A stretch of DNA of 64,000 nt from Billgrantia antri (GTDB lineage: Bacteria; Pseudomonadota; Gammaproteobacteria; Pseudomonadales; Halomonadaceae), in assembly GCF_019430905.1 (NCBI RefSeq), contig NZ_JAHYCA010000002.1, positions 682,001 to 746,000 of the forward strand. The letters run 5' to 3'. Position numbers and translations under genes: made by a program. This document shows, piece by piece, positions 8,956 to 18,355 of the stretch. The notes below the pieces were generated by a model that was given only the letters and a program-made list of their open reading frames with translations, was not told where the DNA came from and did no database searches. Every line of letters starts with the position of its first letter. The stretch's first letter is position 1.

Positions 8956-9891
8956 TCATGAGGCGTTGATGCCCCAAGCAAAGTCATCCTGCTCGTCGAT
9001 AAGTAAAGTGGCCTCGGCGCTCAGGTGGGCGCGCCCTTTGATGTAGGGGCGAATGGCGTCGCCTTCCCACTCGTAGTGCCCCTCGAATCGACTGCCGGTG
9101 ATGCTGGCCTGCGTCCACGGCTGTCCGGGAGCCAGCTTGCCGTCGGCGGCGAGGCAGGCGAGCTTGGCACTGGTGCCGGTGCCGCAGGGAGAGCGGTCGT
9201 AGGCCTTCCCGGGGCAGAGCACGAAATTGCGGCTATCCACCGCGGCATCGCTGGTGAACAACTCGATGTGATCGATCGGGCTACGGTTTTCGCCGGTGAT
9301 GGATTGCGCCTCGAGCGCCTGGCGAATGGCCCAGGTGAATGCGGTCAGTGCCTCGACATTGTCCAGCGTCAGAGACTGGTCGTGATCACTGACGAGAAAG
9401 AACCAGTTGCCGCCCCAAGCGATGTCGCCCTGAACCGGGCCGAACCCTGGGACATCGACGATGACGTCCTTGCGATAACGCCAGGAAAGCACGTTGCGAA
9501 CTGTCACGGCGCCGTCGTCATGCAAGGTGGCGCCGACCGGCCCTACTGGCGTGTCGATCTGGTGCGATCCGGGTGACAGCTTGCCGAGATGGTGCAAGGA
9601 GGCGACCAGCCCAATGGTGCCGTGCCCGCACATGCCCAGATAGCCCGTGTTATTGAAGAAAATGACACCACAGCTCGCATCCGGGGATTGCGGTTCGCAA
9701 TACAGCGCGCCGACCAGCACGTCATGGCCGCGTGGCTCGAGCATGCAGGCACGACGCCACTTGTCGTGGTGGTAACGCAAGACATCACGCTTTTCCGCCA
9801 TGGTGGTTCCTGGCAGTGCGGGAAAGCCATCCATCACCAGCCTTGTCGGCTCGCCTCCGGTATGGCTGTCGATCACATGCACGCGTTTCAT
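8956..9891 (-). CDS. 4-hydroxyproline 2-epimerase (proline racemase family)
   Basis: This 311-residue cytoplasmic racemase interconverts trans-4-hydroxy-L-proline and cis-4-hydroxy-D-proline. Both catalytic cysteines are present: C88 in MCGHGTIG and C236 in [10 protein letters not shown]. Having both Cys separates epimerases from 3-hydroxyproline dehydratases, where the first is replaced. The start chosen (ATG at 9891) gives the family N-terminus [17 protein letters not shown] and has AGGTG just upstream; a longer frame to 9945 adds 18 unrelated residues. It is the first gene of the minus-strand catabolic unit, with an operator-like 24-bp repeat 63-86 bases upstream. Confidence 0.9.
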   Translation of the reverse strand: MKRVHVIDSHTGGEPTRLVMDGFPALPGTTMAEKRDVLRYHHDKWRRACMLEPRGHDVLVGALYCEPQSPDASCGVIFFNNTGYLGMCGHGTIGLVASLHHLGKLSPGSHQIDTPVGPVGATLHDDGAVTVRNVLSWRYRKDVIVDVPGFGPVQGDIAWGGNWFFLVSDHDQSLTLDNVEALTAFTWAIRQALEAQSITGENRSPIDHIELFTSDAAVDSRNFVLCPGKAYDRSPCGTGTSAKLACLAADGKLAPGQPWTQASITGSRFEGHYEWEGDAIRPYIKGRAHLSAEATLLIDEQDDFAWGINAS

Positions 9892-9953
9892 AGGGCACCT
9901 GTTGTCGTTGATCTCGTCTCGGTGGCCGCGGTCAGAGGCAGTCACCTTGATTT

Positions 9954-9977
9954 TTATATTTTATACAATCTTCAAAA
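9954..9977 (-). promoter_or_regulatory. 24-bp operator-like repeat, copy 2 (upstream of epimerase)
   Basis: This is the exact reverse complement of 3886-3909; read on the minus strand it contains GATTGTATAAAATATAA. It sits in the promoter region of the epimerase-led unit. Identity over 24 bases at two promoters of the same pathway is far beyond chance in DNA of this composition. Confidence 0.7.
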
Positions 9978-10384
9978 TGATTTGTGAAGCCTTGGAGCGC
10001 GGTGAAGGTGCGCTTCGCGAAGTGACATAGGCCCCTCTATGGAGCAAGATCTTGTTCTGGCGCAGCTTTGCCGCTCGCCGACGCGACTTCGGGGCACAAT
10101 TACACTGGACTAAGGTATAAGTTCATGAGAACAGCGCAGCGCCTCGGAGCACATGACGCTTGAAGCAGCGCTCAAGCGTTACCTGGCCGACGTTATCCCT
10201 ACCAAGAAGCTCTGCACCCAGAAGAGCGAGCGGCACAATGCAAGCATGCTGACCGAGCACCTGGGCTAGCTTCAGCCGGTTAATGTGGTTTATTCGAGTC
10301 CAGCTGGGCCCACCACCCTCTTTCAAAAATTCCTACACCCGATCTCCTGTCCCTGTGGTGGTGGTTTGATTTCGCCCACCCAGC
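9978..10384. other. Intergenic region with an integrase remnant
   Basis: This is a 407-base stretch between the epimerase promoter and the BASS transporter stop. The only recognisable content is a short decayed integrase-like frame (10153-10269). The remainder shows no gene or terminator that I can support. Confidence 0.45.
10153..10269 (+). pseudogene. Remnant of a phage-type tyrosine integrase N-terminus
   Basis: A 38-codon frame reads MTLEAALKRYLADVIPTKK and continues to TEHLG before a TAG. The pattern (T)LxxALxRYLxxVxPTKK, then a helical stretch, is typical of the SAM-like core-binding N-terminus of tyrosine integrases. Nothing downstream continues the domain, so only a fragment remains. 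It may mark a former integration event at the edge of the hydroxyproline cluster. Family assignment is by motif memory over a short stretch. Confidence 0.45.
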
Positions 10385-11386
10385 CTAGCTGACAGGAATG
10401 CCGCTAGCCTGACTTTGACGCGCATACCTAGAGGCAAGAACGGCACACACCATCAGTTGGATTTGGTGAAAGATCATGAGTGGTAGCAGGGCGGGGCCCA
10501 AGGCGCTTCCTGAAAACAGGATCTGTGCCAGGGGGACTCCCGTGGCCATGCTCTTCTTGGAGGCGCAGAACACGATGGTGATTTCGTCTTCGCGGGGGAA
10601 GCCCAGTGATCGAGCTAGCCAGGTGGTGCTACTGAGCACCAGGGCCAGGAGCAGGCAGCAAACCACGCTCAAGGTTACCAGCGCTGACAGTGACACCATG
10701 CGCCACAGCCCGTCCACGACTGAAGCACTGAAAGCGGTATAAACGATCAGCAAGATCGAACTCTGGTCGACTCTTCCCAACCAGGTGCGATGCCGGTCGA
10801 CCCACGCGCCGAGCCATGGGCGAGATAGATGGCCTGCCACGAAGGGTAATAGCAGTTGTGCGCTGATCTTGAGTGCCGCTTCCGCTGCTGAAAAGCGCTC
10901 CCCTACACCCTGGGTATCGAGTATCCACACCATCAGCAGTGGAGTTAGCAGAATGCCGATCAAACTGGAGGCGGAGGCGCTGCAGATGGCTGCCGGCACG
11001 TTTCCGCGGGCCAGGGAAGTGAAGGCAATCGCCGACTGCACCGTGCCGGGCAGCACGCACAGGTAGACAAGACCGCGTGTCAGGGCTTCGCCCAGCAGCG
11101 GTTCCAGCACCGGTATTGTTGCCCAGCCGATGAGGGGGAAGGCGACAAAGGTGAAGAGAAAAACCAGTAGGTGTAATCGCCAGTGCACGACACCGGCGAT
11201 AATGGCGTGGCGTGAAAGCTTGGCGCCATGCATGAAGAACAGCAAGGCAATGGCCAGGGCGGTCAGTTTTTCGAAGAACGCAACCCCCGCTCCGTGTGCC
11301 GGCATCAGCGTGGCGGTTACTACCACGAGCAAGAGTATCAGCGTGAAGTCATCGAACACGAGTCTCAGACGTTGCAGCATCACCAA
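10385..11386 (-). CDS. BASS-family (bile acid:sodium symporter-like) membrane transporter
   Basis: This 333-residue protein has about ten hydrophobic segments. It resembles the SBF-like/YfeH (SLC10A7-type) branch: FFMHGAKLSRHAII near residue 50, YLCVLPGTVQSAIAFTSLARGN near 110 and VFCASKKSMATGVPLAQILF near 280. Members are Na+-coupled transporters of organic anions; the substrate is not predictable here. It is divergent from the AraC-family gene at 11458, a common regulator-transporter pairing. Start ATG at 11386; an ATG two codons inside is equally possible. Confidence 0.8.
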   Translation of the reverse strand: MVMLQRLRLVFDDFTLILLLVVVTATLMPAHGAGVAFFEKLTALAIALLFFMHGAKLSRHAIIAGVVHWRLHLLVFLFTFVAFPLIGWATIPVLEPLLGEALTRGLVYLCVLPGTVQSAIAFTSLARGNVPAAICSASASSLIGILLTPLLMVWILDTQGVGERFSAAEAALKISAQLLLPFVAGHLSRPWLGAWVDRHRTWLGRVDQSSILLIVYTAFSASVVDGLWRMVSLSALVTLSVVCCLLLALVLSSTTWLARSLGFPREDEITIVFCASKKSMATGVPLAQILFSGSALGPALLPLMIFHQIQLMVCAVLASRYARQSQASGIPVS

Positions 11387-11457
11387 AACAACTCCATGAA
11401 AATATTTTCCAAATTATTATAAGGTAATGCGTAATGTGAGTATTTCGGAAAAAAGAC

Positions 11458-12276
11458 GTGAAGCATCGCCAAACGGACACGCCGGCTGCCGTGGTAGCGC
11501 CAGAAGAACCCAGCCGCCTTGCGGAACTGGTCGAATTGCCCCGCCCCCTTTATGGCAGTACGCACTCCTTGCCGAACCGGGCCATTGTGGAGCCCCACGA
11601 CCATCCTTGGGCGCAGCTGTCCCACGCGCTGCGTGGCACGCAGCGCGTCGAAACCGAGACAGGCCATTTCCTGGCGCCACCCGGGCGGGCAGTGTGGGTG
11701 CCGGCGGGCATGCGGCATGCCGTTACCTGTTCGCCCGGTACCCTCATGCGCAGCCTCTATATCGAGCCTGCGGCCATGCTTAGGCCACGCCCCGAGTGCG
11801 AGGTGATCGTGGTCAGTCCATTGCTGCGGGAGTTGATTCAGGCATTCAGTGAGCTACCTGTACGCTACGATGACGCGGGAGCCGATGGGCGACTGGTCGG
11901 GGTCTTGTTGGATCGGCTTGCTGTCGCCGAACAAGCCGGCTTGATGCTGCCTTGGCCCGAAGATCCTCGGCTTGGGGATATCTGTCGCCAGCTGCAGGAG
12001 AAACCAGCGGACCGCTCGTCAATCGAGGACCACGCTTGCCGGCTCGGGGTATCGGGACGCACGCTGAGCCGCTGGTTCCTGCATCAAACCGGCTTGACGT
12101 TTCGCCAGTGGCGGCAGCGGTGCCGTGTGCTTGCCTCCATACCGGCACTGGAGCGGGGCGAGAGAGTCACCGATGCCGCTCTGGGTAGTGGGTATGAGAG
12201 CATGTCGGCCTTTATTGCTGCCTTCCAAGAACAATTGGGCGCCACACCCAAGGACTTCTTTTCCTCCGATTACTAA
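11458..12276 (+). CDS. AraC-family transcriptional regulator with N-terminal cupin
   Basis: This 272-residue regulator has an N-terminal AraC-type cupin (IVEPHDHPWAQLSHALRGTQRVET, then PPGRAVWVPAGMRHAV, residues about 40-90). The C-terminal double helix-turn-helix includes DHACRLGVSGRTLSRWFLHQTGLTF and ALGSGYESMSAFIAAFQEQLGATPKDF. The start is a GTG at 11458; no ATG in frame lies close. The AT-rich 70-base gap to the divergent BASS transporter is the likely shared promoter, so control of that transporter is the simplest inference. Confidence 0.85.
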   Translation: MKHRQTDTPAAVVAPEEPSRLAELVELPRPLYGSTHSLPNRAIVEPHDHPWAQLSHALRGTQRVETETGHFLAPPGRAVWVPAGMRHAVTCSPGTLMRSLYIEPAAMLRPRPECEVIVVSPLLRELIQAFSELPVRYDDAGADGRLVGVLLDRLAVAEQAGLMLPWPEDPRLGDICRQLQEKPADRSSIEDHACRLGVSGRTLSRWFLHQTGLTFRQWRQRCRVLASIPALERGERVTDAALGSGYESMSAFIAAFQEQLGATPKDFFSSDY

Positions 12277-12379
12277 GATCAGGCGCACTTGCCGATATCC
12301 CGTGCATGCACTGGTGAGGCCTATCAGCGGTTGGTTCGAAGCGCGCTGGACGAAGGCTCGGCCCCTCGACCGAATGCGT

Positions 12380-13834
12380 TCAAGCCTCGCCAGCGGGCCC
12401 TACCATGTGCTTCACCTCCAGAAATGCCGCCAGGCCCCATGGGCCCAGTTCCCGACCGATCCCGCTGCGCTTGAAGCCGCCCCAGCCGGTCTGGGGTAGC
12501 ACCAGCTGTTCGCTGTTGTACCAGATGCTGCCGGCCTTGAGCTGGCGGCCGATACGTCGGGCCCGCTCTGGATCCCCGCTGATCACGGTGGCGGCGAGGC
12601 CGAAGTCGGTGTCGTTGGCGAGGGTGATGGCCTCAGCTTCGTCGGCCACGCTACGGGCGCAGAGTACCGGGCCGAATATCTCCTCTCGCCATAGTCGGCT
12701 GGTCGAGGGTACGTCGCGGTAGAGCGTGGGTGCCAGGAAGAAGCCGCGGTCGGGCAGGGTGCGGTGGCGTGCATCGCGTACCGCCAGCAGCCCTTCACGC
12801 TCGGCGATGGCGAGGTAGGCCTGCACCGCGTCGCGCTGTCGTGCGCTGGTCAGCGGGCCCATGTTGCTGCCCTCGGCCAGCGGGTCGCCCAGTTCGAGGG
12901 CGTCGATGCGTTTTGCCAAGGCTGCATAGAGCGGCTCCGCCACGTCCTGATGGACCAGCAGCCGCGACGTCGCCGAGCAGATCTGCCCCGCGTTGTAGTA
13001 GATGCCCGCCATCACCCAGTCCGCGGCCTGCTCGGGGTCGGCGTCCTCCATGACCAGCACGGGGGATTTCCCGCCGAGTTCCAGCGATACCCTAGCGGTG
13101 CGGTCGGCCGCGGCGTGCATCACCGCTTCGCCCACCCGGTTGCTGCCGGTAAAGGAGATCTTGTCGATATCGGGGTGGGCGCACAGCGGGATGCCGATAC
13201 CCTGGCCGTCGCCGAAGAGCAGGTTGAGAACGCCCGCCGGCAGTTCTATCTCGAGGGCGATCTCGGCGATGGCCCGTTCGGGCAGCGGCGTCACCTCCGA
13301 GGGCTTGAGCACCACGGTGCAGCCCGCGGCGAGTGCCGGGGCGACTTTCCAGGCGCTGGTCACCAGCGGGAAGTTCCACGGCGTGATGAGCCCGACGACG
13401 CCGACGGGGTCGTGATAGCAGCGCGCCTCGACGCCTTCCATGTCGAGTCGCACCGGCTCGCCCTGGCGGGCGTCCAGAGCGCGTGCCTGCCGGGCGTAGT
13501 AGCGATAGCAGGCGATGGCGTCGTCCAGGTCGATGAACGCTTCCGCCAGCACCTTGCCGTTATTGGTCGACGACACACGTGCCAGCTCATCCCGCCGGCG
13601 CGTCAGCGCCTCGGCGAACGCCTCGAGATACCGGCCGCGTTCGGCACCACTGAGCGACTGCCAGGCGGGGAGGGCGCGCTTGGCCGCGTCCACGGCGGCA
13701 TCCACGTCGCGCGGGTGGCCGGCCGTCACCTCGGCGATGAGCTCTTCCGTGTAGGGGTTGGTCACGGCCAGGCGGCGTTCGCTTGCCGAGGCGACCCATC
13801 GGTTGTCGATGAACTGGTGTTCCAGGTGGGTCAT
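12380..13834 (-). CDS. Aldehyde dehydrogenase, probable 4-guanidinobutyraldehyde dehydrogenase
   Basis: This 484-residue NAD(P)-dependent aldehyde dehydrogenase of the betaine-aldehyde type has GLITPWNFPLVTSAWKVAPALAAGCTVVLKPSE, split here as the cofactor-binding block near residue 150. The catalytic Glu is in LELGGKSPVLV and the catalytic Cys in YYNAGQICSATSRL. Its ATG overlaps the stop of the ThDP enzyme by four bases (13831-13834), so the two are translationally coupled. A ketoarginine-type decarboxylase yields 4-guanidinobutyraldehyde, and this enzyme would oxidise it to 4-guanidinobutyrate. That assignment depends on context; the fold itself is certain. Confidence 0.85.
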   Translation of the reverse strand: MTHLEHQFIDNRWVASASERRLAVTNPYTEELIAEVTAGHPRDVDAAVDAAKRALPAWQSLSGAERGRYLEAFAEALTRRRDELARVSSTNNGKVLAEAFIDLDDAIACYRYYARQARALDARQGEPVRLDMEGVEARCYHDPVGVVGLITPWNFPLVTSAWKVAPALAAGCTVVLKPSEVTPLPERAIAEIALEIELPAGVLNLLFGDGQGIGIPLCAHPDIDKISFTGSNRVGEAVMHAAADRTARVSLELGGKSPVLVMEDADPEQAADWVMAGIYYNAGQICSATSRLLVHQDVAEPLYAALAKRIDALELGDPLAEGSNMGPLTSARQRDAVQAYLAIAEREGLLAVRDARHRTLPDRGFFLAPTLYRDVPSTSRLWREEIFGPVLCARSVADEAEAITLANDTDFGLAATVISGDPERARRIGRQLKAGSIWYNSEQLVLPQTGWGGFKRSGIGRELGPWGLAAFLEVKHMVGPAGEA

Positions 13835-15462
13835 ACGGGCTCCTTGGCCGCGGTTGCGTTGTCCCCGCACCAGGCCATCCAGGCATTGGCATCGACCTCG
13901 ATGAGTAAAGGCCCGTCGGAGGGGCGGCTCTCGAGTGCCTTGGCCAGCTCGGGGGGCGAGTCGACCCGGGTGGCGAGGCAGCCGAACCCGCCGGCGAGCG
14001 TGATGAAGTCGGGTGCCTGGATGTCGACGCCCAGGCGCTCGACGCCGTGAGCGTCCATGTAGCGCCGAATCTCCTCGTAGCCTTGGTTGTGCCACAGCAG
14101 GATCACCACCGGCAGGCGGTATTCGACGGCGGTGGCCAGCTCCGAGAGGGTGAACATCACACCGCCGTCACCGACCAGCGCAATCACCGGCAGCTGCGGC
14201 TGGCCGAGCTGGGCGCCCAGCGCTGCCGGCAGGCCGTACCCCAGCGTGCCGTAGCCGGTGGAGGCGTTGAAGAAGTGGCGGGGGGCCGGCAGTGCCAGCA
14301 GATGGTTGGCGGCATAGACCGGCGCCGTGGAGTCGCCTACCCAAATGGCCTCCGGCAGTACCGCGCGCAGCGTCTCGCACAGCGGCACGAAGGGAGCGAG
14401 GGTGGTGTCCTGGGCAAGATTCAGCGCCTCGCGGGTGGAGCTGGCGCGGGCGAAACCCTGCTTGTCCAGCGGGATGGGGAAATGCGCGAGCAGTCCCGTG
14501 ATGGCCTGCGCCGCATCACCGACCAGGCCCAGCGACAGCGCCTGGTTGCGCACCAGCTGCTGGGCGTCCAGGTCGATGCGTATCAGCCGGCCGGTGAGGG
14601 CGAAGCCGTCGTCGAAGACCACGTCGTAGTCGGTCTCGCCCAGCTCGGTACCAATGGCCAGGATCACGTCGGCCTCGCGGGCCAGCTTGCGTACGGCCGG
14701 CAGCCCTGTGTTGGCGCCCAGGTCGAGCGGGTGCGCATCGCCCAGCAGGCCCTTGGCGTTGATGGTGGTCGCCGTCGGTGCGTCCAGGCGGGTGACCAGT
14801 TCCCTTGCCGCCGCGGGTGCCTTGACGCAGCCGCCGCCGAGCAGTACCAGCGGGCGCCGGGCGTCACGCAGCCACTGCGCCGCCTGGGCCAGTCCGTCGG
14901 GGTCGGGTGCCGCTGGGTAGATTGTCGGTGCGCTCCACTCCCGCGGCGGGCTGACGGGGGCGTCGAAGAGGTCGATAGGAATCTCGACATGCACCGGCCC
15001 CGGCCGCTGGCCCTGGAAGACGGCGAAGGCCCGGGCCAGCACTTCGGGCAGGCCGGCGGGATCGAGCAGGGTATGGCTGAAGCGTGCCACGCCGGCCACC
15101 AGGTTACGCTGGCTCTCCAGTTCGTGCAGCCGGCCCTGGCCGCGGCCCAGGGTGTCCCGGCGGTTGACGCTGGAGATCACCAGCATGGGCACCGAGTCGG
15201 CCAGGGCCTGGCCCATGGCGGTGGCGATGTTGGTCATGCCGGGCCCGGTGATGATCAGGCAGACGCCGGGCCGGCCCGTCGCCCGGGCGTAGCCGTCGGC
15301 CATGAAGCCGGCGCCTTGCTCGTGGCGCGGCGTGACATGGCGCACACCGCTCGCCTCGAGCCCGCGATAGAGCTCCACGGTATGCACTCCGGGGATGCCG
15401 AACAGCGTATCGACGCCGTAGCGGTCGCGCAGCAGGCGAATGAGTAGTTCAGCACAGGTCAT
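13831..15462 (-). CDS. aruI: ThDP-dependent 2-oxo-acid decarboxylase, AruI-like (5-guanidino-2-oxopentanoate decarboxylase)
   Basis: This 543-residue protein has the three-domain layout of thiamine-diphosphate enzymes. The activating glutamate is in RHEQGAGFMADGYARATGR (about residue 50). The C-terminal ThDP/Mg motif runs GDGGVMFTLSELATAVEYRLP through HNQGY. Overall it resembles AruI, which decarboxylates 2-ketoarginine in the arginine transaminase pathway; acetolactate-synthase-like enzymes are the main alternative. The ATG at 15462 has GGAG before it and gives a clean family N-terminus (MTCAELLIRLLRDRYGVD). It is coupled to the downstream ALDH. A ureohydrolase elsewhere in the island supports a guanidino substrate. 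No arginine transaminase gene is visible in the window. Confidence 0.75.
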   Translation of the reverse strand: MTCAELLIRLLRDRYGVDTLFGIPGVHTVELYRGLEASGVRHVTPRHEQGAGFMADGYARATGRPGVCLIITGPGMTNIATAMGQALADSVPMLVISSVNRRDTLGRGQGRLHELESQRNLVAGVARFSHTLLDPAGLPEVLARAFAVFQGQRPGPVHVEIPIDLFDAPVSPPREWSAPTIYPAAPDPDGLAQAAQWLRDARRPLVLLGGGCVKAPAAARELVTRLDAPTATTINAKGLLGDAHPLDLGANTGLPAVRKLAREADVILAIGTELGETDYDVVFDDGFALTGRLIRIDLDAQQLVRNQALSLGLVGDAAQAITGLLAHFPIPLDKQGFARASSTREALNLAQDTTLAPFVPLCETLRAVLPEAIWVGDSTAPVYAANHLLALPAPRHFFNASTGYGTLGYGLPAALGAQLGQPQLPVIALVGDGGVMFTLSELATAVEYRLPVVILLWHNQGYEEIRRYMDAHGVERLGVDIQAPDFITLAGGFGCLATRVDSPPELAKALESRPSDGPLLIEVDANAWMAWCGDNATAAKEPV

Positions 15463-15497
15463 GTCATGACTCCGTAAAGCGGCATTGTCGTGGCGTA

Positions 15498-17231
15498 TCA
15501 CGAGGCCAGGGTGGGAGGTTGGCCCTGCCAGGTGGCCTCCAGATCGAAATCGATCAGCGTGCGGTCGCGGTCGTAGACTGGCTGGCCCTGTAGGAAGCTC
15601 AGCTCGACCTGGGTGCGGTGCAAGTTGCCGCGTACCTCCCGCGTGAATGGATTGTGGTCCAGCACGATGAGATCGGCCGACTTGTTCACTTCGAGCGAGC
15701 CGGTTTCATGTTCCAGGCCCATGGCGTAGGCGCCGTTGAGCGTGGCGACACGTAGCGCTTCCTCCAGGCCGATCGGCGTGCCGAAGCGCTCCTCACCCGG
15801 TTCCCAGGGGTTCTGGCGCGTCACCAGGGTTTCCAGCGCCAACCAAGGGTCGATGGAGGCGACCGGAAAATCGGTGCCGAAGACCGCCACGCCGCCCGCA
15901 TCCAGCACGCCGCGCAGGTTGTAGGCGCGCGACAGGCGCTCCGGCCCATAGCCGGCCCGGGCCCCCGAGGTGAAGCGCGAGGGATACCAGGCCGCCGGGG
16001 AGAACTCGGCAATGACGTCCAGCTCGGCGAAGCGGGCGAGGTTGGCGTCGTGCAGGATGGTGCTGTGGGCGCACTGATGACGCACGCCGCTGGATCCGTT
16101 GATGCGCCGGATGGCCGCCACTGCATCCAGGAACAGGTCGGAGGCGCCGTCGCCGGTGCAGTGGGCGATGACCCGAATGCCGCGGCGGTCCATGTCTATC
16201 AGCATATCGCGCAGGTGTTCGGGGGTCAGGTTGATCTTGCCGCGCCAGTCGTCGCCGCTCTCCCACGGCGTGAGCAGGAAGGACGAACGCGGCTCCACGG
16301 TGCCGTCGAAGTGGAACTTGACGGCGTTGGCGTTCAGGCGGCTGCTGGCGTAGTAGTGGCGTTCGCCGCAGAGCAGCTCCCAGCGCCGCTTGACCGGGAA
16401 TATGTCGTCCTGCCAGCTGATGGCTGCCTCCACCCGCAGGCTGAGCTTGCCGGCATCGTCGAGCTGCTTGAGAGCGGCCAGCCGCTGTTCGCACACGTGC
16501 ACGTACTTGGTCGCCGTAACGCCGCGGCTGGTCTGGAAGTGCATGCCCTCCTGATAGGCCTTGCGCAGCACCTCTACCGGCGTAGGCGGCATGGCGGCGT
16601 GGATCATGGCATAGGCGCCGTCGATCATCAGGCCGGTGGGCTCGCCGGTCAGCGGGTCGCGCTCCATGTAGCCATTGCGCGGGTCCGAAGTGTGGCGGTC
16701 GATACCGGCCAGGGCCAGCGCCTTGCTGTTGGCCATCATGGTGCCCCACATGCGGTCGAGGATGGCCACGGGGCGGTCGGGCATGAAGCTGTCCAGCCAT
16801 TCCCGGCCTGGCGTCAGCCCGGCCTGACGAAAGGTGTAGCGTACGAAGTAGGCGCCGTGGATCCAGCCGTCGCCGGGGTGGCTGGCGGCATAGTCGAGAA
16901 TGGCTTGCTTGACCTGCTCGGGGGTGGGGTCCTCGATGCCGATCTTGAGCGCATCGTCGTACTTGGCGGCCAGCCCCAGGTCGGGGTGGGTATGCATGTC
17001 GTGCAGGCCGGGCATGACGAAGCGACCGCCCAGCGGGATCACGCGGGTATCGGGGCCGATCCACTCCTGCATGGCGCTGTCGTCTCCCACCGCGCACAGC
17101 CGACCGCCGGCCATGGCCAGCGCCTCGGCCCAGGGGCGTGCGGGATCGAGCGTATAGATCTTGCCCCCTTGCAGCACGATATCGGCATGGCGTGGGGCGG
17201 GCGCATGGCTGGAGCGCCAGGGATCGAACAT
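15498..17231 (-). CDS. YtcJ-type metal-dependent amidohydrolase (amidohydrolase family 3)
   Basis: This 577-residue member of the amidohydrolase superfamily starts with a small beta-sandwich (ADIVLQGGKIYTLDP) and the metal-binding VMPGLHDMHTHPDL near residue 80. Later come the barrel histidine segments VIAHCTGDGASDLF and RHQCAHSTILHD, and the aspartate in FGTDFPVAS. Such enzymes hydrolyse amide, carbamate or ring C-N bonds, and the substrate cannot be named. The ATG at 17231 has GAGGTG in place; the longer frame to 17267 lacks this. It lies 35 bases before the AruI-like gene and probably heads that operon, suggesting release of a guanidino-amino acid from an amide precursor (inference). Confidence 0.78.
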   Translation of the reverse strand: MFDPWRSSHAPAPRHADIVLQGGKIYTLDPARPWAEALAMAGGRLCAVGDDSAMQEWIGPDTRVIPLGGRFVMPGLHDMHTHPDLGLAAKYDDALKIGIEDPTPEQVKQAILDYAASHPGDGWIHGAYFVRYTFRQAGLTPGREWLDSFMPDRPVAILDRMWGTMMANSKALALAGIDRHTSDPRNGYMERDPLTGEPTGLMIDGAYAMIHAAMPPTPVEVLRKAYQEGMHFQTSRGVTATKYVHVCEQRLAALKQLDDAGKLSLRVEAAISWQDDIFPVKRRWELLCGERHYYASSRLNANAVKFHFDGTVEPRSSFLLTPWESGDDWRGKINLTPEHLRDMLIDMDRRGIRVIAHCTGDGASDLFLDAVAAIRRINGSSGVRHQCAHSTILHDANLARFAELDVIAEFSPAAWYPSRFTSGARAGYGPERLSRAYNLRGVLDAGGVAVFGTDFPVASIDPWLALETLVTRQNPWEPGEERFGTPIGLEEALRVATLNGAYAMGLEHETGSLEVNKSADLIVLDHNPFTREVRGNLHRTQVELSFLQGQPVYDRDRTLIDFDLEATWQGQPPTLAS

Positions 17232-17338
17232 GGCATTCACCTCTAATTGTTGTGCAAGATTCACCATAAACCAGAGAAAAAGGCCATGAGGTGTTAATTT
17301 CTTGCGCCTGAGGTGAACGTTCTTGCCGCTTCAATCGC

Positions 17339-18271
17339 TCAACTGGACACGGCTGAAGCGCCGAGCAAGCTCTCCAATAGCTTCTTCAGCCAATCGCTAA
17401 AGGCCTGCACGTTGGGGTCCTCCAGCCGGCTATGCGGCGTGACCAGATAGTAGGCCCGGTCGCTGGGGATCTTCTCGCCGAAGGGGCGAACCAGCTGGCC
17501 ATGACGCAGGCTGTCGCCACATACCACGTCGTCGCCGATGGCGACTCCCTGGCCGGACAGGGCCGCTTGCAGTACCAGCAGAATGTTCGAGAAGTACAGC
17601 CCCGATTCCACCTTGATCTGGTGCTTGCCGCCGCAGCCAGCCAGCCACAGCTGCCAGTCGTGGGCATCGTGCAGGTGCAGCAGGGTGGCGCGATCCAGGT
17701 CGCGAGGGTGGGTGATATCGAGCTCGTTGAGCAGGGTCGGGCTGCACACGGGGTGGTACATCGGCTGTGCCAGCAGCTCGGCATGGTGGTCGGTATGCAC
17801 GCCGTCGCTGAAGACCACGAAGAGATCGAAGTTGGGCTGATTGATCGTCTCGTCTTCGCGGTTGGTGCTCAGATGAAGGCGAATGGTGGGGTAGGCACGG
17901 TAGAAATCGTTGATATGGCGGCTGATGACGCTGGCGGCGAAGCCCGGCGGCATGCATACGTGCAAGTGGCCGTTGTACTCCTGGTCCGGCAGGTTGGCAT
18001 GAATGCGCTCGAGGTTCTGAAGCACCTCACGTACCTCGCCGGCATACAGCTGCCCCGCCGGGGTCAGGATCACGCCGCGTCCGCGACGTTCGTAAAGGCG
18101 GAGGTTGAGCTGGCTTTCCAGCAGTCGCAGCTGGTGACTGATGGCGCTGCGGGTAAGGCTGAGATAGTCGGCGGCATCGGTCAGGCTGCCAAGCCTGGCC
18201 AGGGCCTCGAAAGCGCGCAAGGCCTGTAGCGAGGGGAGATGGTTCGCTTTTTGTTGAGCCATTTTGACCAA
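17339..18271 (-). CDS. LysR-family regulator of the guanidino island
   Basis: This 310-residue LysR regulator has an N-terminal winged helix (LQALRAFEALARLGSLTDAADYLSLTRSAISHQLRLLE, residues about 15-52, quoted in part as family hallmark). A periplasmic-binding-like effector domain follows, with the GcvA-like RGVILTPAGQLY linker. It is divergent from the M20/TRAP operon (start 18356) across an 84-base AT-rich gap and lies upstream of the amidohydrolase operon on its own strand. It is therefore well placed to control both arms. The start could be MVKMAQQ at 18271 or the internal Met at 18262. Confidence 0.88.
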   Translation of the reverse strand: MVKMAQQKANHLPSLQALRAFEALARLGSLTDAADYLSLTRSAISHQLRLLESQLNLRLYERRGRGVILTPAGQLYAGEVREVLQNLERIHANLPDQEYNGHLHVCMPPGFAASVISRHINDFYRAYPTIRLHLSTNREDETINQPNFDLFVVFSDGVHTDHHAELLAQPMYHPVCSPTLLNELDITHPRDLDRATLLHLHDAHDWQLWLAGCGGKHQIKVESGLYFSNILLVLQAALSGQGVAIGDDVVCGDSLRHGQLVRPFGEKIPSDRAYYLVTPHSRLEDPNVQAFSDWLKKLLESLLGASAVSS

Positions 18272-18355
18272 TCAGATGATTATTTTTGACTTTTGATGAG
18301 TTGAGTTTGCTCTATAGTGGATTTCAAAGCAACAACACTCCCGAGAGGAGCCTGA

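Noticed and set aside
14047..15447. 466-codon plus-strand frame opposite the AruI-like gene (and a similar one at 12764-14050)
   Set aside because: Compositional shadows of ThDP-enzyme and ALDH genes, with no ribosome site or motif.
15793..17334. 513-codon minus-strand frame overlapping the amidohydrolase gene in another phase
   Set aside because: Arg/Pro/His-rich translation without any domain; the other phase contains the metal-binding motifs.
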